Positions 17,601 through 27,487 of a stretch of 64,000 nt of DNA are shown piece after piece; the first letter of the stretch is position 1; the number at the start of each line of letters is the position of its first letter. The DNA comes from an uncultured Prevotellaceae bacterium (GTDB lineage: Bacteria; Bacteroidota; Bacteroidia; Bacteroidales; Bacteroidaceae), in assembly GCA_902782305.1 (NCBI GenBank), contig CACZMV010000004.1, forward strand, positions 1 to 64,000, read 5' to 3'. The position numbers and the translations under genes are program-made. The notes beneath the pieces were generated by a model. That model saw only the letters and a program-made list of their open reading frames with translations. It was not told the origin of the DNA and did no database searches.

Positions 17601-17963
17601 CTTACGCTTTACCTTGGCATAACCAATGGCGACAACTTCGTTCAGCAAGGTGTTTTGAGCCACCAGCTTCACGTCAATGTTCTGACGACCGTTAATCTGT
17701 ACGGTCTGAGTCTCATAGCCGACATAAGAGATTGTCAGCGTCTTCGTACCAGCAGGTACGGTCAATTTGTAGGCTCCGTTAATGTCTGTAACGGTTCCAA
17801 CACTACTGCCTCCATTGGCCTTCACTGATGCACCAATAATCACGTCCTCATCGTCTGAGACGGTACCTTGGATAGTCAGGCTCTGAGCCAACACTTGCAG
17901 AGGCATACCCACTAGTATTCCAACCAGCAGGCACAACTTTAAAAGTGATTTTTTCATAAACAT
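14688..17963 (-). CDS. SusC/RagA TonB-dependent outer-membrane transporter
   Basis: This protein of about 1091 residues has a signal peptide (LCLLVGILVGMPLQVLAQ). A carboxypeptidase-regulatory-like domain (IQGTVSDDEDVIIGASV) comes first, then a plug domain with VVAIGYAKVKRKDLTG, IVVRGGTSI and EPLYIVDGF, then a 22-strand beta barrel. This is a full-length SusC. It transports oligosaccharides released outside the cell, powered by TonB. The promoter -7 box is at 18001-18008. It is the first gene of the pectin locus. Start is ATG 17963, or 17957 two codons in. Confidence 0.93.
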   Translation of the reverse strand: MFMKKSLLKLCLLVGILVGMPLQVLAQSLTIQGTVSDDEDVIIGASVKANGGSSVGTVTDINGAYKLTVPAGTKTLTISYVGYETQTVQINGRQNIDVKLVAQNTLLNEVVAIGYAKVKRKDLTGSSVSVGGKELAMAPVTTAAQALTGKAAGVQVIQQSGAPGADINIVVRGGTSITQGTEPLYIVDGFQMENALQQVDINDIETIDVMKDASATAIYGARGSNGVVLITTKSGHQGKTEVSYNGFVSFNYLGKKLDLLGVEDYVRYQYEFQTLRGNDDKWASIFGGDINSPTFYTGVSDYISQTYGNRAGIDWQDEVFGKTGITQNHNVNISGGTEKTRYLLSYNYTGENGIMKKHDYEKNSIRLKLNHELWKGVRFDFATSLQKTTVDGGGSLGGTLKQTILQPVTGGVRWTNEQLLGTDLADLFSTMYGGDNYDANNPIINNNSIDNTKFNRLVTVNAGLEIDILKDLTFRTSGSYMWQQIRQDYWDNGATRTAQATYQSPYGYGYRNNSEKSSWQWTNTLSYNFDIQKDHRFGVLLGQETWQQENTNMNNTYYKFSDGNFGLSDVSMGQDYEHKSGSSRVRLVSVFGRLTYNYKDRYLFTGTLRADGSSKFARGNQWGWFPSASAAWRISEEAFMKNVDFVDNLKLRIGFGTSGNNNIANNMYATDYGSGHYGYNGQDYITLIPGTTLGNADLKWEKTTTTNIGLDFSILGSRLNASIDWYNNKSSNLLISNKIPSSTGYTTQIQNIGAIRNRGVEIVINAIPVRTKDFTWSSDFNIAFNRSKVEDIYGNADNESFIQDYESRMGFKIEKGQPLGQFYGLVYDGIYTTDDFIQNADGTYTLKDDVPSLKGFNRNSVKPGDAKYKPQPHIQKEDGTLDIEYDADGHPVWSTNDRTVIGNAQPDFIGGWNNTFNYKGFDLSVFVNFSVGGDVFNMSTQRFIGPYLANENTVSDMNNRFVLIDPATGKESTDLTRLAALNPGQHGDMIWNISQNNKTAISDHSSYYIENGSYLRFSTITLGYTLPKTLTQKFHCSRARVYCTLNNMWTITKYSGYDPEVSATASALTPGIDNSSYPRAKSWVLGVNLTF

Positions 17964-18000
17964 TAATTAATAATGGTTTGTAGAGTAGTTTTTTCGGCTA

Positions 18001-18008
18001 CAAAATTA
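18001..18008 (-). promoter_or_regulatory. -7 box of the susC-susD-PL1 operon
   Basis: The minus strand reads TAATTTTG, a TAnnTTTG match, 37 bp before the susC ATG at 17963. Confidence 0.55.
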
Positions 18009-18073
18009 ATCAATATTTACTAAACAGCAAACGATTTTATTAAAAATTTTATAAAGATTTTCTCTACACCTTA

Positions 18074-18724
18074 TTATATATATTCCATCAGCACGTCCCA
18101 TACGGCGATAATATGGCACAGCGAGCCTAACAGGACAAAGAAATGGAACACGGAGTGCATATACCTCTTTTTATTTAAGGAGTAGAAAACGGCACCTGTA
18201 ATGTAGGCCACTCCCTCAGCGACAATCCAGATGAAGGCAGCGGTCGAAACGGAATCTATCAAGGGTTTGAGGGCTACCAGCACACAAAGTCCCATGCCCA
18301 CAAAACAGAAGGTCTCGACGTTGGAATGCTCTTTCAGTCGGATAAAGCTGATGGTCGTTCCCACGATGGCACATAGCCATACGAAGCAAAACAGTGTCCA
18401 ACCCCAATAGCCCTGGGTGCGCAGTGCCACCAAGGTCAATGGCGAATACGAGCCGGCAATATGCCAATAGATAGCTGCATGGTCCCACTTGCGCAGTCGT
18501 TCCTTCCACTTCGACCTGCGAGGTAGAGCGTGATATATCGTCGAAGCCACATACGAGCCCAGCATGCCAAACAAATAAAGGCATACACCCAATCGTGCCC
18601 AAGGGTTATCGCCCTTGAATGCCATCACGATGAATATCACACCAAAGACGACACCCATCACGATGCCTCCAGCGTGCGACCATGAGTTCCACAGCTCTTC
18701 CTTATGTGTATATCTTATTGCCAT
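18074..18724 (-). CDS. Hemolysin III family membrane protein (TrhA/YqfA)
   Basis: This 216-residue protein has about seven membrane segments. It carries the family's motifs: EELWNSWSHAGGIVMG at the N-terminus, STIYHALPRRSKWKERLRKWDHAAIYWHIAGSY in the middle and HSVFHFFVLLGSLCH near the end, with the conserved histidines and aspartate. The family is related to PAQR receptors and has a suspected metal-dependent hydrolase site; its physiological role is unclear. It follows the alpha/beta hydrolase by 15 bp and may be co-transcribed. Confidence 0.88.
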   Translation of the reverse strand: MAIRYTHKEELWNSWSHAGGIVMGVVFGVIFIVMAFKGDNPWARLGVCLYLFGMLGSYVASTIYHALPRRSKWKERLRKWDHAAIYWHIAGSYSPLTLVALRTQGYWGWTLFCFVWLCAIVGTTISFIRLKEHSNVETFCFVGMGLCVLVALKPLIDSVSTAAFIWIVAEGVAYITGAVFYSLNKKRYMHSVFHFFVLLGSLCHIIAVWDVLMEYI

Positions 18725-18739
18725 TTAGAACAAGGAAAC

Positions 18740-19555
18740 TTAGAAGCTTTGCAGCCAAGAGCGAAGCTCGAGCATGAGCTCAAGATGGTGGGCAAACGAC
18801 TGACGGATGCCGAAGCCGTGACCTCCTGTAGGATAGATGTGTAAAGAGGCAGGCACCTTCTGGTTGCACAATGCTTCGTAATAGTCGATGCTGTTGACAG
18901 GGGGCACAGCACGGTCGTCTTGAGCCAAGACGATGAAGGCGCGAGGAGTGTGCTTGGTGACATGCTGCTCGTTGCAATACTCGTTCACCAACTTGCGCTT
19001 GGGCTTATCGCCCAGCAGATTGTTACGAGAGCCCTTATGGGTGGTTCCTTGTTCCATAGAAACGACGGGATAGAAAAGTATCTGGAAATTGGGAGCAGCA
19101 TCGCCCTTGGAATGGGTAGCTACAGTAGAGGCCAGATGGCCACCGGCTGAAAAGCCCATGATGCCGACATCTTTAGGATTGATGTTCCACTCCTTGGCAT
19201 GACTGCGCACCAAACGCATGGCTTGGTCGGCATCCTCCTGAGGAACGGTATAGTGACCATAAGGCATACGATACTTCACCACGATGAGGGCAATACCCTG
19301 ACCTGTGAAGAAAGGAGCCCAGTCGTGACCTTCATGTTGCATGGCCAAGTGCTGATAACCTCCACCAGGACAGCACACTACGGCACGACCCGTAGCCTTA
19401 TTGGCATTGGGCAGATAGACCCACACCTTAGCCTGGTCTTCAGGGTCGCCATTGTTGGTACGAGGACCTTCAGGCCACAGGTTAATCTCTTGTGGTTTCT
19501 GAGCAGAAGCCACTGCCGAAAGGAACATCACTGCAAAAATAAGTAGCTGTTTCAT
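18740..19555 (-). CDS. Secreted alpha/beta-hydrolase esterase (AxeA-like)
   Basis: This 271-residue protein has a signal peptide (LLIFAVMFLSAVASAQ) and a BD-FAE/Aes-type hydrolase fold. An oxyanion-hole CPGGGY lies near residue 62, the nucleophile is Ser136 in GFSAGG, then DDRAVPP supplies the likely acid and GGHGFG the histidine. Similar enzymes remove acetyl groups from xylan or pectin. Its position beside the pectin locus and a second esterase fits removal of acetyl or feruloyl decorations. Its start is close to a decayed AraC remnant. Confidence 0.85.
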   Translation of the reverse strand: MKQLLIFAVMFLSAVASAQKPQEINLWPEGPRTNNGDPEDQAKVWVYLPNANKATGRAVVCCPGGGYQHLAMQHEGHDWAPFFTGQGIALIVVKYRMPYGHYTVPQEDADQAMRLVRSHAKEWNINPKDVGIMGFSAGGHLASTVATHSKGDAAPNFQILFYPVVSMEQGTTHKGSRNNLLGDKPKRKLVNEYCNEQHVTKHTPRAFIVLAQDDRAVPPVNSIDYYEALCNQKVPASLHIYPTGGHGFGIRQSFAHHLELMLELRSWLQSF

Positions 19556-19569
19556 ATTATCTTCTGTTT

Positions 19570-19647
19570 TTATTTGTATTCACTCGGACTTGTGCCAAAC
19601 TGTTTCTTAAAGACGGTTGAGAAATGACTTTGTGAGCTAAAACCATA
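19570..19647 (-). pseudogene. AraC-family regulator, C-terminal remnant
   Basis: The minus strand encodes YGFSSQSHFSTVFKKQFGTSPSEYK and a stop, which is the end of an AraC-type DNA-binding domain (second HTH). No other part of the domain is present: upstream residues do not continue the family. It looks like the tail of a lost regulator, perhaps of a hybrid two-component sensor that once controlled this sugar locus. Confidence 0.7.
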
Positions 19648-19723
19648 GCCATCAGCACCAACTATAGGACGATATGAAAATAGGGGATAGTTACCTTTAC
19701 CATCTTTTTTTATAATTTGGGGA

Positions 19724-19731
19724 CAAAGATA
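19724..19731 (-). promoter_or_regulatory. -7-like box in the decayed stretch
   Basis: The minus strand reads TATCTTTG. A second TATCTTTG lies at 19809-19816 on the same strand. Either could serve the esterase at 19555 or be left from the lost gene. Confidence 0.35.
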
Positions 19732-19850
19732 CGAAAAATCGAAAGCAAAACAAAATGAATCCATTCATTTTTTTGCCGAGATGGAGTAACTTCACTAATT
19801 ATCATTCGCAAAGATAAGAAAAAATGGTTAATATCTTACTGATCACCTAA

Positions 19851-21259
<1,409 letters not shown>

Positions 21260-21277
21260 GAAGACTCCTAAAGAAGA

Positions 21278-21316
21278 AAAATGGGCTGACAATAATGTCG
21301 GCTCATTTCTTTTTTA
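21278..21316 (+). terminator. Terminator after the CE1 esterase gene
   Basis: An imperfect stem (AAATGGGCTGACA with TGTCGGCTCATTT, loop ATAA) is followed by CTTTTTT. It lies about 20 bp after the stop. Confidence 0.75.
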
Positions 21317-21324
21317 TACCTTTG
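21317..21324 (+). promoter_or_regulatory. -7 box of the Nudix gene
   Basis: TACCTTTG lies directly after the preceding terminator T-run and 27 bp before the ATG at 21352. Confidence 0.6.
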
Positions 21325-21351
21325 CACATTGGAATCTGACTATAATGATTT

Positions 21352-21885
21352 ATGAAACATCCTTTGGAAAAGTTCAAATACTGTCCGGTATGTGGCAGTG
21401 CTCGTTTTGTGGTCAACAACTTCAAAAGCAAGAAGTGTGAGGACTGCGGGTTTACCTATTATGCCAATCCTTGCTCGGCCACTGCTGCCTTCATCGTGAA
21501 CGATAAAGAGGAATTGCTGGTAGTGCGCAGGGCCAAGGAACCTGCCAAAGATACTCTTGACCTGCCAGGAGGATTCTGCGACATGGGTGAAACGGTGGAA
21601 GAAGGCATGATACGCGAAATCAAAGAAGAAACAGGAATGGAGGTTACAGAAATCCAATACTTGTTCTCATCGCCTAATGAATATGTATATAGCGGAATGG
21701 GCATCCATACGTTAGACATGGATTATCTAGTACACGTACATTGCGATTCCGTCGCAGTAACCGCCCATGATGATGCCGCAGAGGCTATGTGGATACCTAT
21801 TAACAAAGTTAATCCCGCTGAATTCGGACTGACTAGCATCCGCAATGCGGTAATCAGATTCCTGAGCGAAACGTTAATAAAATAA
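21352..21885 (+). CDS. Nudix hydrolase with zinc-ribbon N-terminus
   Basis: This 177-residue protein starts with a zinc ribbon (Cys11, Cys14, Cys29, Cys32), as in NudC-like and ADP-ribose-type Nudix enzymes. The Nudix box is complete: Gly74, Glu80, then Arg88-Glu89 and Glu92-Glu93 with Gly95. It should hydrolyse a nucleoside diphosphate linked to another group, with a divalent metal. The exact substrate (NADH, ADP-ribose, an oxidised nucleotide) cannot be told from sequence. Confidence 0.9.
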   Translation: MKHPLEKFKYCPVCGSARFVVNNFKSKKCEDCGFTYYANPCSATAAFIVNDKEELLVVRRAKEPAKDTLDLPGGFCDMGETVEEGMIREIKEETGMEVTEIQYLFSSPNEYVYSGMGIHTLDMDYLVHVHCDSVAVTAHDDAAEAMWIPINKVNPAEFGLTSIRNAVIRFLSETLIK

Positions 21886-21926
21886 AAAATCTATAATATA
21901 TATAAGGTGTAACCAAATCTTTTGCC

Positions 21927-21934
21927 TACTTTTG
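21927..21934 (+). promoter_or_regulatory. -7 box of the topA operon
   Basis: TACTTTTG lies 32 bp before the topA ATG. It probably drives topA-aroK-speA-argB, which are separated by at most 4 bp. Confidence 0.6.
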
Positions 21935-21966
21935 CAGCCCGAAAAGATTAAAAAGTATAACGAGAT

Positions 21967-24270
21967 ATGCAAAAGAACTTAGTGATAGTAGAGTCACCTG
22001 CCAAGGCAAAGACTATTGAGAAATTCCTGGGAAGCGACTATAAGGTGATGTCAAGCTACGGTCATATTCGTGACCTGAAAAAGAAAGAGATGAGCATCGA
22101 CATCGACAAACTGGAACCCGTTTACGAGATACCCGAAGAGAAGGCCAAATTGGTCAAGGACCTAAAGAACAACGCAGAGAAGGCAGAGAAAGTCTGGCTC
22201 GCATCCGATGAAGACCGCGAGGGAGAAGCCATCTCATGGCATTTGTGCGAGGTATTGGGTCTGGACGAGAAAAAGACCAATCGTATCGTGTTCCACGAAA
22301 TTACCAAACCTGCTATTCTGAAAGCCATTGAAAACCCACGTCACTTGGATATGAACTTGGTGAACGCTCAGCAAGCCCGTCGTGTACTGGACCGTCTGGT
22401 TGGTTTCAGACTCTCGCCCGTATTGTGGCGTAAGGTGAAGCCTGCTCTCTCTGCCGGTCGTGTGCAGAGCGTTGCTGTAAGACTCATTGTTGAGCGTGAA
22501 CGTGAGATTCAGGATTTCAAGAGCGAACCTTACTACAGCGTTGCCGGTATCTTCGCCATCAGCAATCCTGATGGATCGCAAACCGAAGTAAAAGCCACAC
22601 TGGCTCAGCGTTTGAAGACGCATGAGGAGGTGGAGGAATTCCTGAAGCAGTGCGTTGACGCTACCTACACCGTAGAAACAGTCAGCAAGAAACCGCTGAA
22701 GCGTACACCAGCTCCTCCCTTTACCACATCAACCTTGCAACAGGAAGCTGCCCGCAAGTTAGGCTTCACGGTTAGCCAGACCATGATGGTGGCACAGCAC
22801 TTGTATGAACACGGACAGATAACCTATATGCGTACTGACTCTGTTAACCTCTCTGGACTGTGTATCAATGCCAGCAAGGAGGAGATTACCAGTCTCTACG
22901 GCGAGGAATATAGTAAGGTACGTCAGTTTCACACTAGCTCGAAGGGTGCACAGGAGGCTCACGAGGCTATCCGTCCTACCTATATGGAGCGCACGGAGAT
23001 TGAGGGTACTGCCCAGGAGCGTAAACTCTACGAGCTCATTTGGAAGCGCACAATAGCCAGTCAGATGGCTGATGCCCAGATTGAGAAGACTACCGTTAAC
23101 ATTGCCATCAGTAGTAGTAAGGAGCAGTTTGTTGCCCAAGGTGAGGTAGTAAAATTCGATGGTTTCATCAAGGTTTACCGCGAATCAGTAGACGATGAGG
23201 AACAGGAAGAAGAAAGCCACATATTGCCTCCACTGAAGAAAGGTATGGTACTGGACCGTCGTGAGATTCAAGCTACTGAGCGTTTCAGTCAGGGTCCACA
23301 GCGCTATACGGAAGCATCGCTTGTACATAAGCTAGAGGAGTTGGGCATTGGTCGTCCTTCTACCTATGCACCAACTATCTCAACCATCCAGCAGCGTGAA
23401 TACGTTCACAAGGGTGACAAGAAGGGCGAACAGCGCACCTATACTATCGACACGCTGAAAGGTAAGCAAATCAAGCAGAGCCTGCGCAAGGAAATGGCTG
23501 GTTCGGACAAGGGTAAATTGTTGCCTACCGACATCGGTATTGTGGTAAACGACTTCCTGATGAAATACTTCCCAACGATTATGGACTATAACTTCACCGC
23601 TAAGGTGGAGCAGGACTTCGATAAGATAGCCGAGGGTGGCGAACATTGGACTGACATGATGAAGTCGTTCTACAAGAACTTTGAACCCGTGGTAGAAAAG
23701 ACCATGAATGCCCGTCAGGAGCGTAAGGCTGGTGAGCGTCAATTGGGTAAAGACCCAAAGAGCGGAAAGCCTGTATTCGTGAAGATTGGTCGCTTCGGAC
23801 CTGTAGTACAGATTGGTAGTGCTGACGATAAAGAGAAGCCCCAGTTTGCCCAGATGCCCAGCGATAAGAGTATGGAGACCATTACACTAGAGGAAGCACT
23901 GGAACTGTTTAAGTTGCCTCGTACACTAGGAGAGTTCGAAGGCAATCCCGTTGTCATTGGTGCCGGTCGTTTCGGTCCCTACGTGCTGCATCATAAAAAG
24001 TACACCTCACTGCCTAAGGATGCCGACCCGATGAGCATCACTCTGGAAGAGGCCATTGAACTGATTAATGAGAAGCGTCAGCAGGAAACAAAGAAGCACC
24101 TGAAGATGTTCCCAGAGGATATGAAGCTGGAAATTCTGGACGGTCGTTACGGCCCATACATCGTCTATGACGGCAAGAACTATCGTATACCAAAGGTCAT
24201 GCACGCAAAAGCTACTGAGATGACCTACGAGGAGTGCATGAAGATTGTCAACACACCTGCGAAGAAATAA
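21967..24270 (+). CDS. topA: DNA topoisomerase I (type IA)
   Basis: This 767-residue enzyme relaxes negatively supercoiled DNA. The TOPRIM domain is seen at the start (VESPAKAKTIEKFLG) with the acidic DEDREGEAIS at 81-90. The active-site tyrosine is Tyr287 in ITYMRTDS. HEAIRPT and GIGRPSTYAPTIS are also present. The C-terminus carries three or so GRFGP/GRYGPY-type repeats instead of the zinc fingers of the enteric enzyme, as is usual in Bacteroidetes. Its stop overlaps the aroK start by one base (TAATG). Confidence 0.97.
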   Translation: MQKNLVIVESPAKAKTIEKFLGSDYKVMSSYGHIRDLKKKEMSIDIDKLEPVYEIPEEKAKLVKDLKNNAEKAEKVWLASDEDREGEAISWHLCEVLGLDEKKTNRIVFHEITKPAILKAIENPRHLDMNLVNAQQARRVLDRLVGFRLSPVLWRKVKPALSAGRVQSVAVRLIVEREREIQDFKSEPYYSVAGIFAISNPDGSQTEVKATLAQRLKTHEEVEEFLKQCVDATYTVETVSKKPLKRTPAPPFTTSTLQQEAARKLGFTVSQTMMVAQHLYEHGQITYMRTDSVNLSGLCINASKEEITSLYGEEYSKVRQFHTSSKGAQEAHEAIRPTYMERTEIEGTAQERKLYELIWKRTIASQMADAQIEKTTVNIAISSSKEQFVAQGEVVKFDGFIKVYRESVDDEEQEEESHILPPLKKGMVLDRREIQATERFSQGPQRYTEASLVHKLEELGIGRPSTYAPTISTIQQREYVHKGDKKGEQRTYTIDTLKGKQIKQSLRKEMAGSDKGKLLPTDIGIVVNDFLMKYFPTIMDYNFTAKVEQDFDKIAEGGEHWTDMMKSFYKNFEPVVEKTMNARQERKAGERQLGKDPKSGKPVFVKIGRFGPVVQIGSADDKEKPQFAQMPSDKSMETITLEEALELFKLPRTLGEFEGNPVVIGAGRFGPYVLHHKKYTSLPKDADPMSITLEEAIELINEKRQQETKKHLKMFPEDMKLEILDGRYGPYIVYDGKNYRIPKVMHAKATEMTYEECMKIVNTPAKK

Positions 24271-24797
24271 TGAGACGCATCATTCTCATAGGCTATATGG
24301 GGTCGGGAAAGACGACCATTGGCAGAGCGCTCTCAAAAGAAACAGGCATGATGTTCTATGACTTAGACTGGTATATCGAGAGCCGTATGCGTAAGACGGT
24401 TCCTCAGATATTTGCCGAGAAAGGCGAGGAGGCTTTCCGCAAGATGGAATATAACATGCTGCACGAGGTGGCTGAGTTTGAGGATGTCATCATCAGCTGC
24501 GGAGGTGGAACACCATGTTTCTTTGACAACATGGACTATCTGAACCAACAGGGCGACGTGGTGTACCTGAATGCAAGCCCAGAGGTGTTGTACAAGCACC
24601 TGTTGATGGCCAAAGGGGAACGTCCTCTGCTGAAAGGCAAGAGCCCGGAGGAACTGATAGAATACATCACCAACCACCTGAAAGAACGTGTTCCGTTCTA
24701 CAGCAAAGCCAGGTATTCGGTGGATATCAACCTGATGGACGACTTCGATAAAATAAACTTATCTGTACAAAAAATACGTGAACTGCTGAAGCTATGA
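24270..24797 (+). CDS. aroK: Shikimate kinase
   Basis: This 175-residue enzyme phosphorylates shikimate at the 3-hydroxyl in the chorismate pathway. It has Walker A GYMGSGKTT (residues 8-16), the shikimate-binding DLDWYIE region, the ISCGGGTPC loop and the lid region GERPLLKG. I used the ATG at 24270, which overlaps the topA stop, rather than the upstream in-frame ATG at 24234, because the family starts right before Walker A. Its stop overlaps the speA start (ATGA). Confidence 0.95.
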   Translation: MRRIILIGYMGSGKTTIGRALSKETGMMFYDLDWYIESRMRKTVPQIFAEKGEEAFRKMEYNMLHEVAEFEDVIISCGGGTPCFFDNMDYLNQQGDVVYLNASPEVLYKHLLMAKGERPLLKGKSPEELIEYITNHLKERVPFYSKARYSVDINLMDDFDKINLSVQKIRELLKL

Positions 24798-26686
24798 AGA
24801 AATGGACGATTGAGGACTCTAAGGAGCTCTACAACATCAACGGCTGGGGTACCAGCTACTTCGGTATCAACGACGAAGGCAATGTCTATGTGACACCTTG
24901 TAAGGATGGCACACAGATTGATTTGCGCGAAGTGATGGACGAACTATCACTGCGTGACGTTACCTCTCCCGTATTGTTGCGTTTCCCCGATATTCTGGAC
25001 AATCGTATCGAGAAGACGTGGAGCTGTTTCAAGAAAGCCGCTGAGGAGTATGAGTACAAAGCTGAGAACTATGTCGTGTTCCCCATCAAGGTGAACCAGA
25101 TGCAGCCTGTTGTCGAGGAGATTATCTCGCATGGACGTAAGTTCAATCTCGGCATTGAGGCTGGTTCCAAGCCTGAACTGCATGCAGTGATTGCCGTACA
25201 GTGCCAGAGCGACTCTATCATCATCTGTAATGGCTACAAGGACCAGTCATACATTGAACTAGCCCTGCTTGCTCAGAAAATGGGTAAGCGCATCTTCATT
25301 GTTGTGGAGAAGTTGAACGAACTGGAAATCATTGCCCGTGAGGCCAAGAAACTGGGTGTACGTCCTAACATCGGTATTCGCATCAAACTAGCATCCAGCG
25401 GTAGTGGTAAATGGGAAGAGAGTGGCGGTGATGCCTCGAAGTTCGGTCTGACGAGTGCAGAGTTACTGGAGGCTTTAGATTTATTAGATAAGAAGGATAT
25501 GCGCGACTGTCTGCGACTCATCCATTTCCATATCGGTTCTCAGATAACGAAGATCCGTCGTATCCAAACGGCCTTGCGTGAGGCTTCCCAGTTCTATGTG
25601 CAGTTGCACAAGATGGGATACAACGTGGATTTCGTAGATTGTGGTGGTGGACTGGGCGTCGATTACGACGGCACACGCTCTCCATCAAGCGAAAGCAGCG
25701 TTAACTACTCTATTCAAGAGTACGTCAACGACTGTATCTACACCTTCGTGGATGCAGCTAACCGCAACGATATTCCCCACCCCAACCTGATTACAGAGAG
25801 TGGACGTTCACTGGCTGCTCACCATTCTGTGTTAGTGATTGATGTACTGGAAACAGCCTCGTTGCCTGAAATGCCTGAGGAATTTGAGCCAGACGAGAAT
25901 TCACATCAGTTGGTAAAGGACCTCTATGAAATTTGGGACAACCTCACTCCCCGCAATGTGTTGGAAGACTGGCATGATGCAGAACAAATTCGCGAAGAGG
26001 TACTGGACTTGTTTGCTCATGGTATCGTAGATCTGAAGACACGTGCAGAGGTGGAAGCCATGTATTGGAGTGTCTGCCACGAGATTCATGCACTGGCTAA
26101 GAATCTGAAACATGTGCCTGAGGAATTGATGAACATCGACAAGCTGTTGGCAGATAAGTACTTCTGTAACTTCTCACTGTTCCAATCGCTGCCCGACTCG
26201 TGGGCCATCGACCAGGTGTTCCCCATCATGCCTATTCAGCGACTGACGGAGCGTCCCACACGCAATGCCACCATTCAGGATATTACGTGTGACTCAGATG
26301 GTAAGATTGCCAACTTCGCCACCAATCGCCATAACTCGCACTCGCTGCCCGTTCATGCCTTGAAGAAGAACGAGAACTACTATCTGGGCGTGTTCCTCGT
26401 AGGTGCCTATCAGGAAATCTTAGGCGATATGCACAACCTATTTGGCGATACCACTGCGGTACATATCTCTGTGAAGGACGGTACCTACCATATTGATCAG
26501 ATATTCGATGGTGAGACGGTGGAAGAAGTATTGGAGTATGTGCAATACAATCCCAAGAAACTGGTTCGACAACTAGAGATATGGGTAGCCAAGAGCGTGA
26601 AGCAAGGAAAGATCTCGTTGGAAGAGGGCAAGGAATTCTTAAGCAACTACCGTTCCGGACTCTATGGTTACACCTATCTAGAATAA
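24794..26686 (+). CDS. speA: Biosynthetic arginine decarboxylase
   Basis: This 630-residue PLP enzyme converts arginine to agmatine, the first step to putrescine by the agmatine route. The PLP lysine lies in VVFPIKVNQM near residue 100. The glycine-rich phosphate site DCGGGLGVDYDG and a C-terminal substrate region (CDSDGKI) fit the SpeA family, as does the length. It is translationally coupled to aroK by a 4-bp overlap and followed 4 bp later by argB, so arginine synthesis and use share one transcript. Confidence 0.95.
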   Translation: MKKWTIEDSKELYNINGWGTSYFGINDEGNVYVTPCKDGTQIDLREVMDELSLRDVTSPVLLRFPDILDNRIEKTWSCFKKAAEEYEYKAENYVVFPIKVNQMQPVVEEIISHGRKFNLGIEAGSKPELHAVIAVQCQSDSIIICNGYKDQSYIELALLAQKMGKRIFIVVEKLNELEIIAREAKKLGVRPNIGIRIKLASSGSGKWEESGGDASKFGLTSAELLEALDLLDKKDMRDCLRLIHFHIGSQITKIRRIQTALREASQFYVQLHKMGYNVDFVDCGGGLGVDYDGTRSPSSESSVNYSIQEYVNDCIYTFVDAANRNDIPHPNLITESGRSLAAHHSVLVIDVLETASLPEMPEEFEPDENSHQLVKDLYEIWDNLTPRNVLEDWHDAEQIREEVLDLFAHGIVDLKTRAEVEAMYWSVCHEIHALAKNLKHVPEELMNIDKLLADKYFCNFSLFQSLPDSWAIDQVFPIMPIQRLTERPTRNATIQDITCDSDGKIANFATNRHNSHSLPVHALKKNENYYLGVFLVGAYQEILGDMHNLFGDTTAVHISVKDGTYHIDQIFDGETVEEVLEYVQYNPKKLVRQLEIWVAKSVKQGKISLEEGKEFLSNYRSGLYGYTYLE

Positions 26687-26690
26687 GAAT

Positions 26691-27467
26691 ATGAAAGAGA
26701 AACTGACAATAGTAAAAGTGGGCGGAGCTGTAGTCGAGGACGAACTGCAGCTCTCTCAGTTATTAAAAGACTTCTCAGCCATTGAGGGCAGAAAAGTGTT
26801 GGTACATGGTGGTGGAAGAAAAGCTACCAAGATGGCTGAACGCTTGGGTATCGAGACCAAGATGGTAGAAGGTAGGCGCATCACAGATGCCGACATGCTG
26901 GAAGTGGTGACCATGGTCTATGGCGGACTTGTGAATAAAAACTTAGTAGCTAAGCTACAGGCCAACGGAGTGAATGCCTTAGGATTGACAGGTGCTGACG
27001 CTAATGCTATACGCAGTCACAAGCGCCCCTTGAAGAACGGTGTGGACTATGGTTTCGTGGGAGATGTAGACCAAGCCGATGGCGAAATGCTGGGCAGACT
27101 GATTGAGGCAGGTATCACCCCCGTGATGGCACCTCTGACGCACGATGGCGAAGGGCATATCCTGAACACCAATGCAGACACCATTGCCTCAGAAACTGCG
27201 AAGGCATTGGCCAACCTATACAACGTAACGCTCATCTTCTCGTTTGAAAAGAAAGGGGTGCTGCGTAATCCCGATGATGACGATAGCGTGATAGCTACCA
27301 TCAATCATGCCGACTTCGAACACTACAAGGCAGACGGCACTATCAGTGGGGGTATGTTACCCAAGATTGAGAATGCACTCAGCGCCGTTGACGCTGGTGT
27401 TTCCAAGGTTATTATCACCCTTGCTACTGCTATCGATGGAAAACACGGGACCACTATTACAAAGTGA
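26691..27467 (+). CDS. argB: Acetylglutamate kinase
   Basis: This 258-residue amino-acid kinase phosphorylates N-acetylglutamate, the second step of arginine synthesis. It has VKVGGAVVED at the start, VHGGGRKATKMAERLG with the phosphate-binding glycines, LNTNADTIAS near the substrate site and the closing SGGMLPKIENAL lysine motif. It is short compared with the arginine-inhibited form and lacks the N-terminal helix linked to feedback control. It is the last gene of the topA-aroK-speA-argB run. Confidence 0.95.
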   Translation: MKEKLTIVKVGGAVVEDELQLSQLLKDFSAIEGRKVLVHGGGRKATKMAERLGIETKMVEGRRITDADMLEVVTMVYGGLVNKNLVAKLQANGVNALGLTGADANAIRSHKRPLKNGVDYGFVGDVDQADGEMLGRLIEAGITPVMAPLTHDGEGHILNTNADTIASETAKALANLYNVTLIFSFEKKGVLRNPDDDDSVIATINHADFEHYKADGTISGGMLPKIENALSAVDAGVSKVIITLATAIDGKHGTTITK

Positions 27468-27487
27468 TTAGTGAAGAGTGAATAGAG
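27464..27487. repeat. AGTGAA-type short repeat after argB
   Basis: GTGATTAGTGAAGAGTGAATAGAG lies between argB and the sigma gene. It is the same AGTGAATA class found inside ccsA and near ruvB, dprA and the thioesterase gene. Confidence 0.55.

Noticed and set aside
19570..19764. A 64-residue intact regulator.
   Set aside because: Only the last ~25 residues match AraC; the rest is not part of the family, so it is a remnant.
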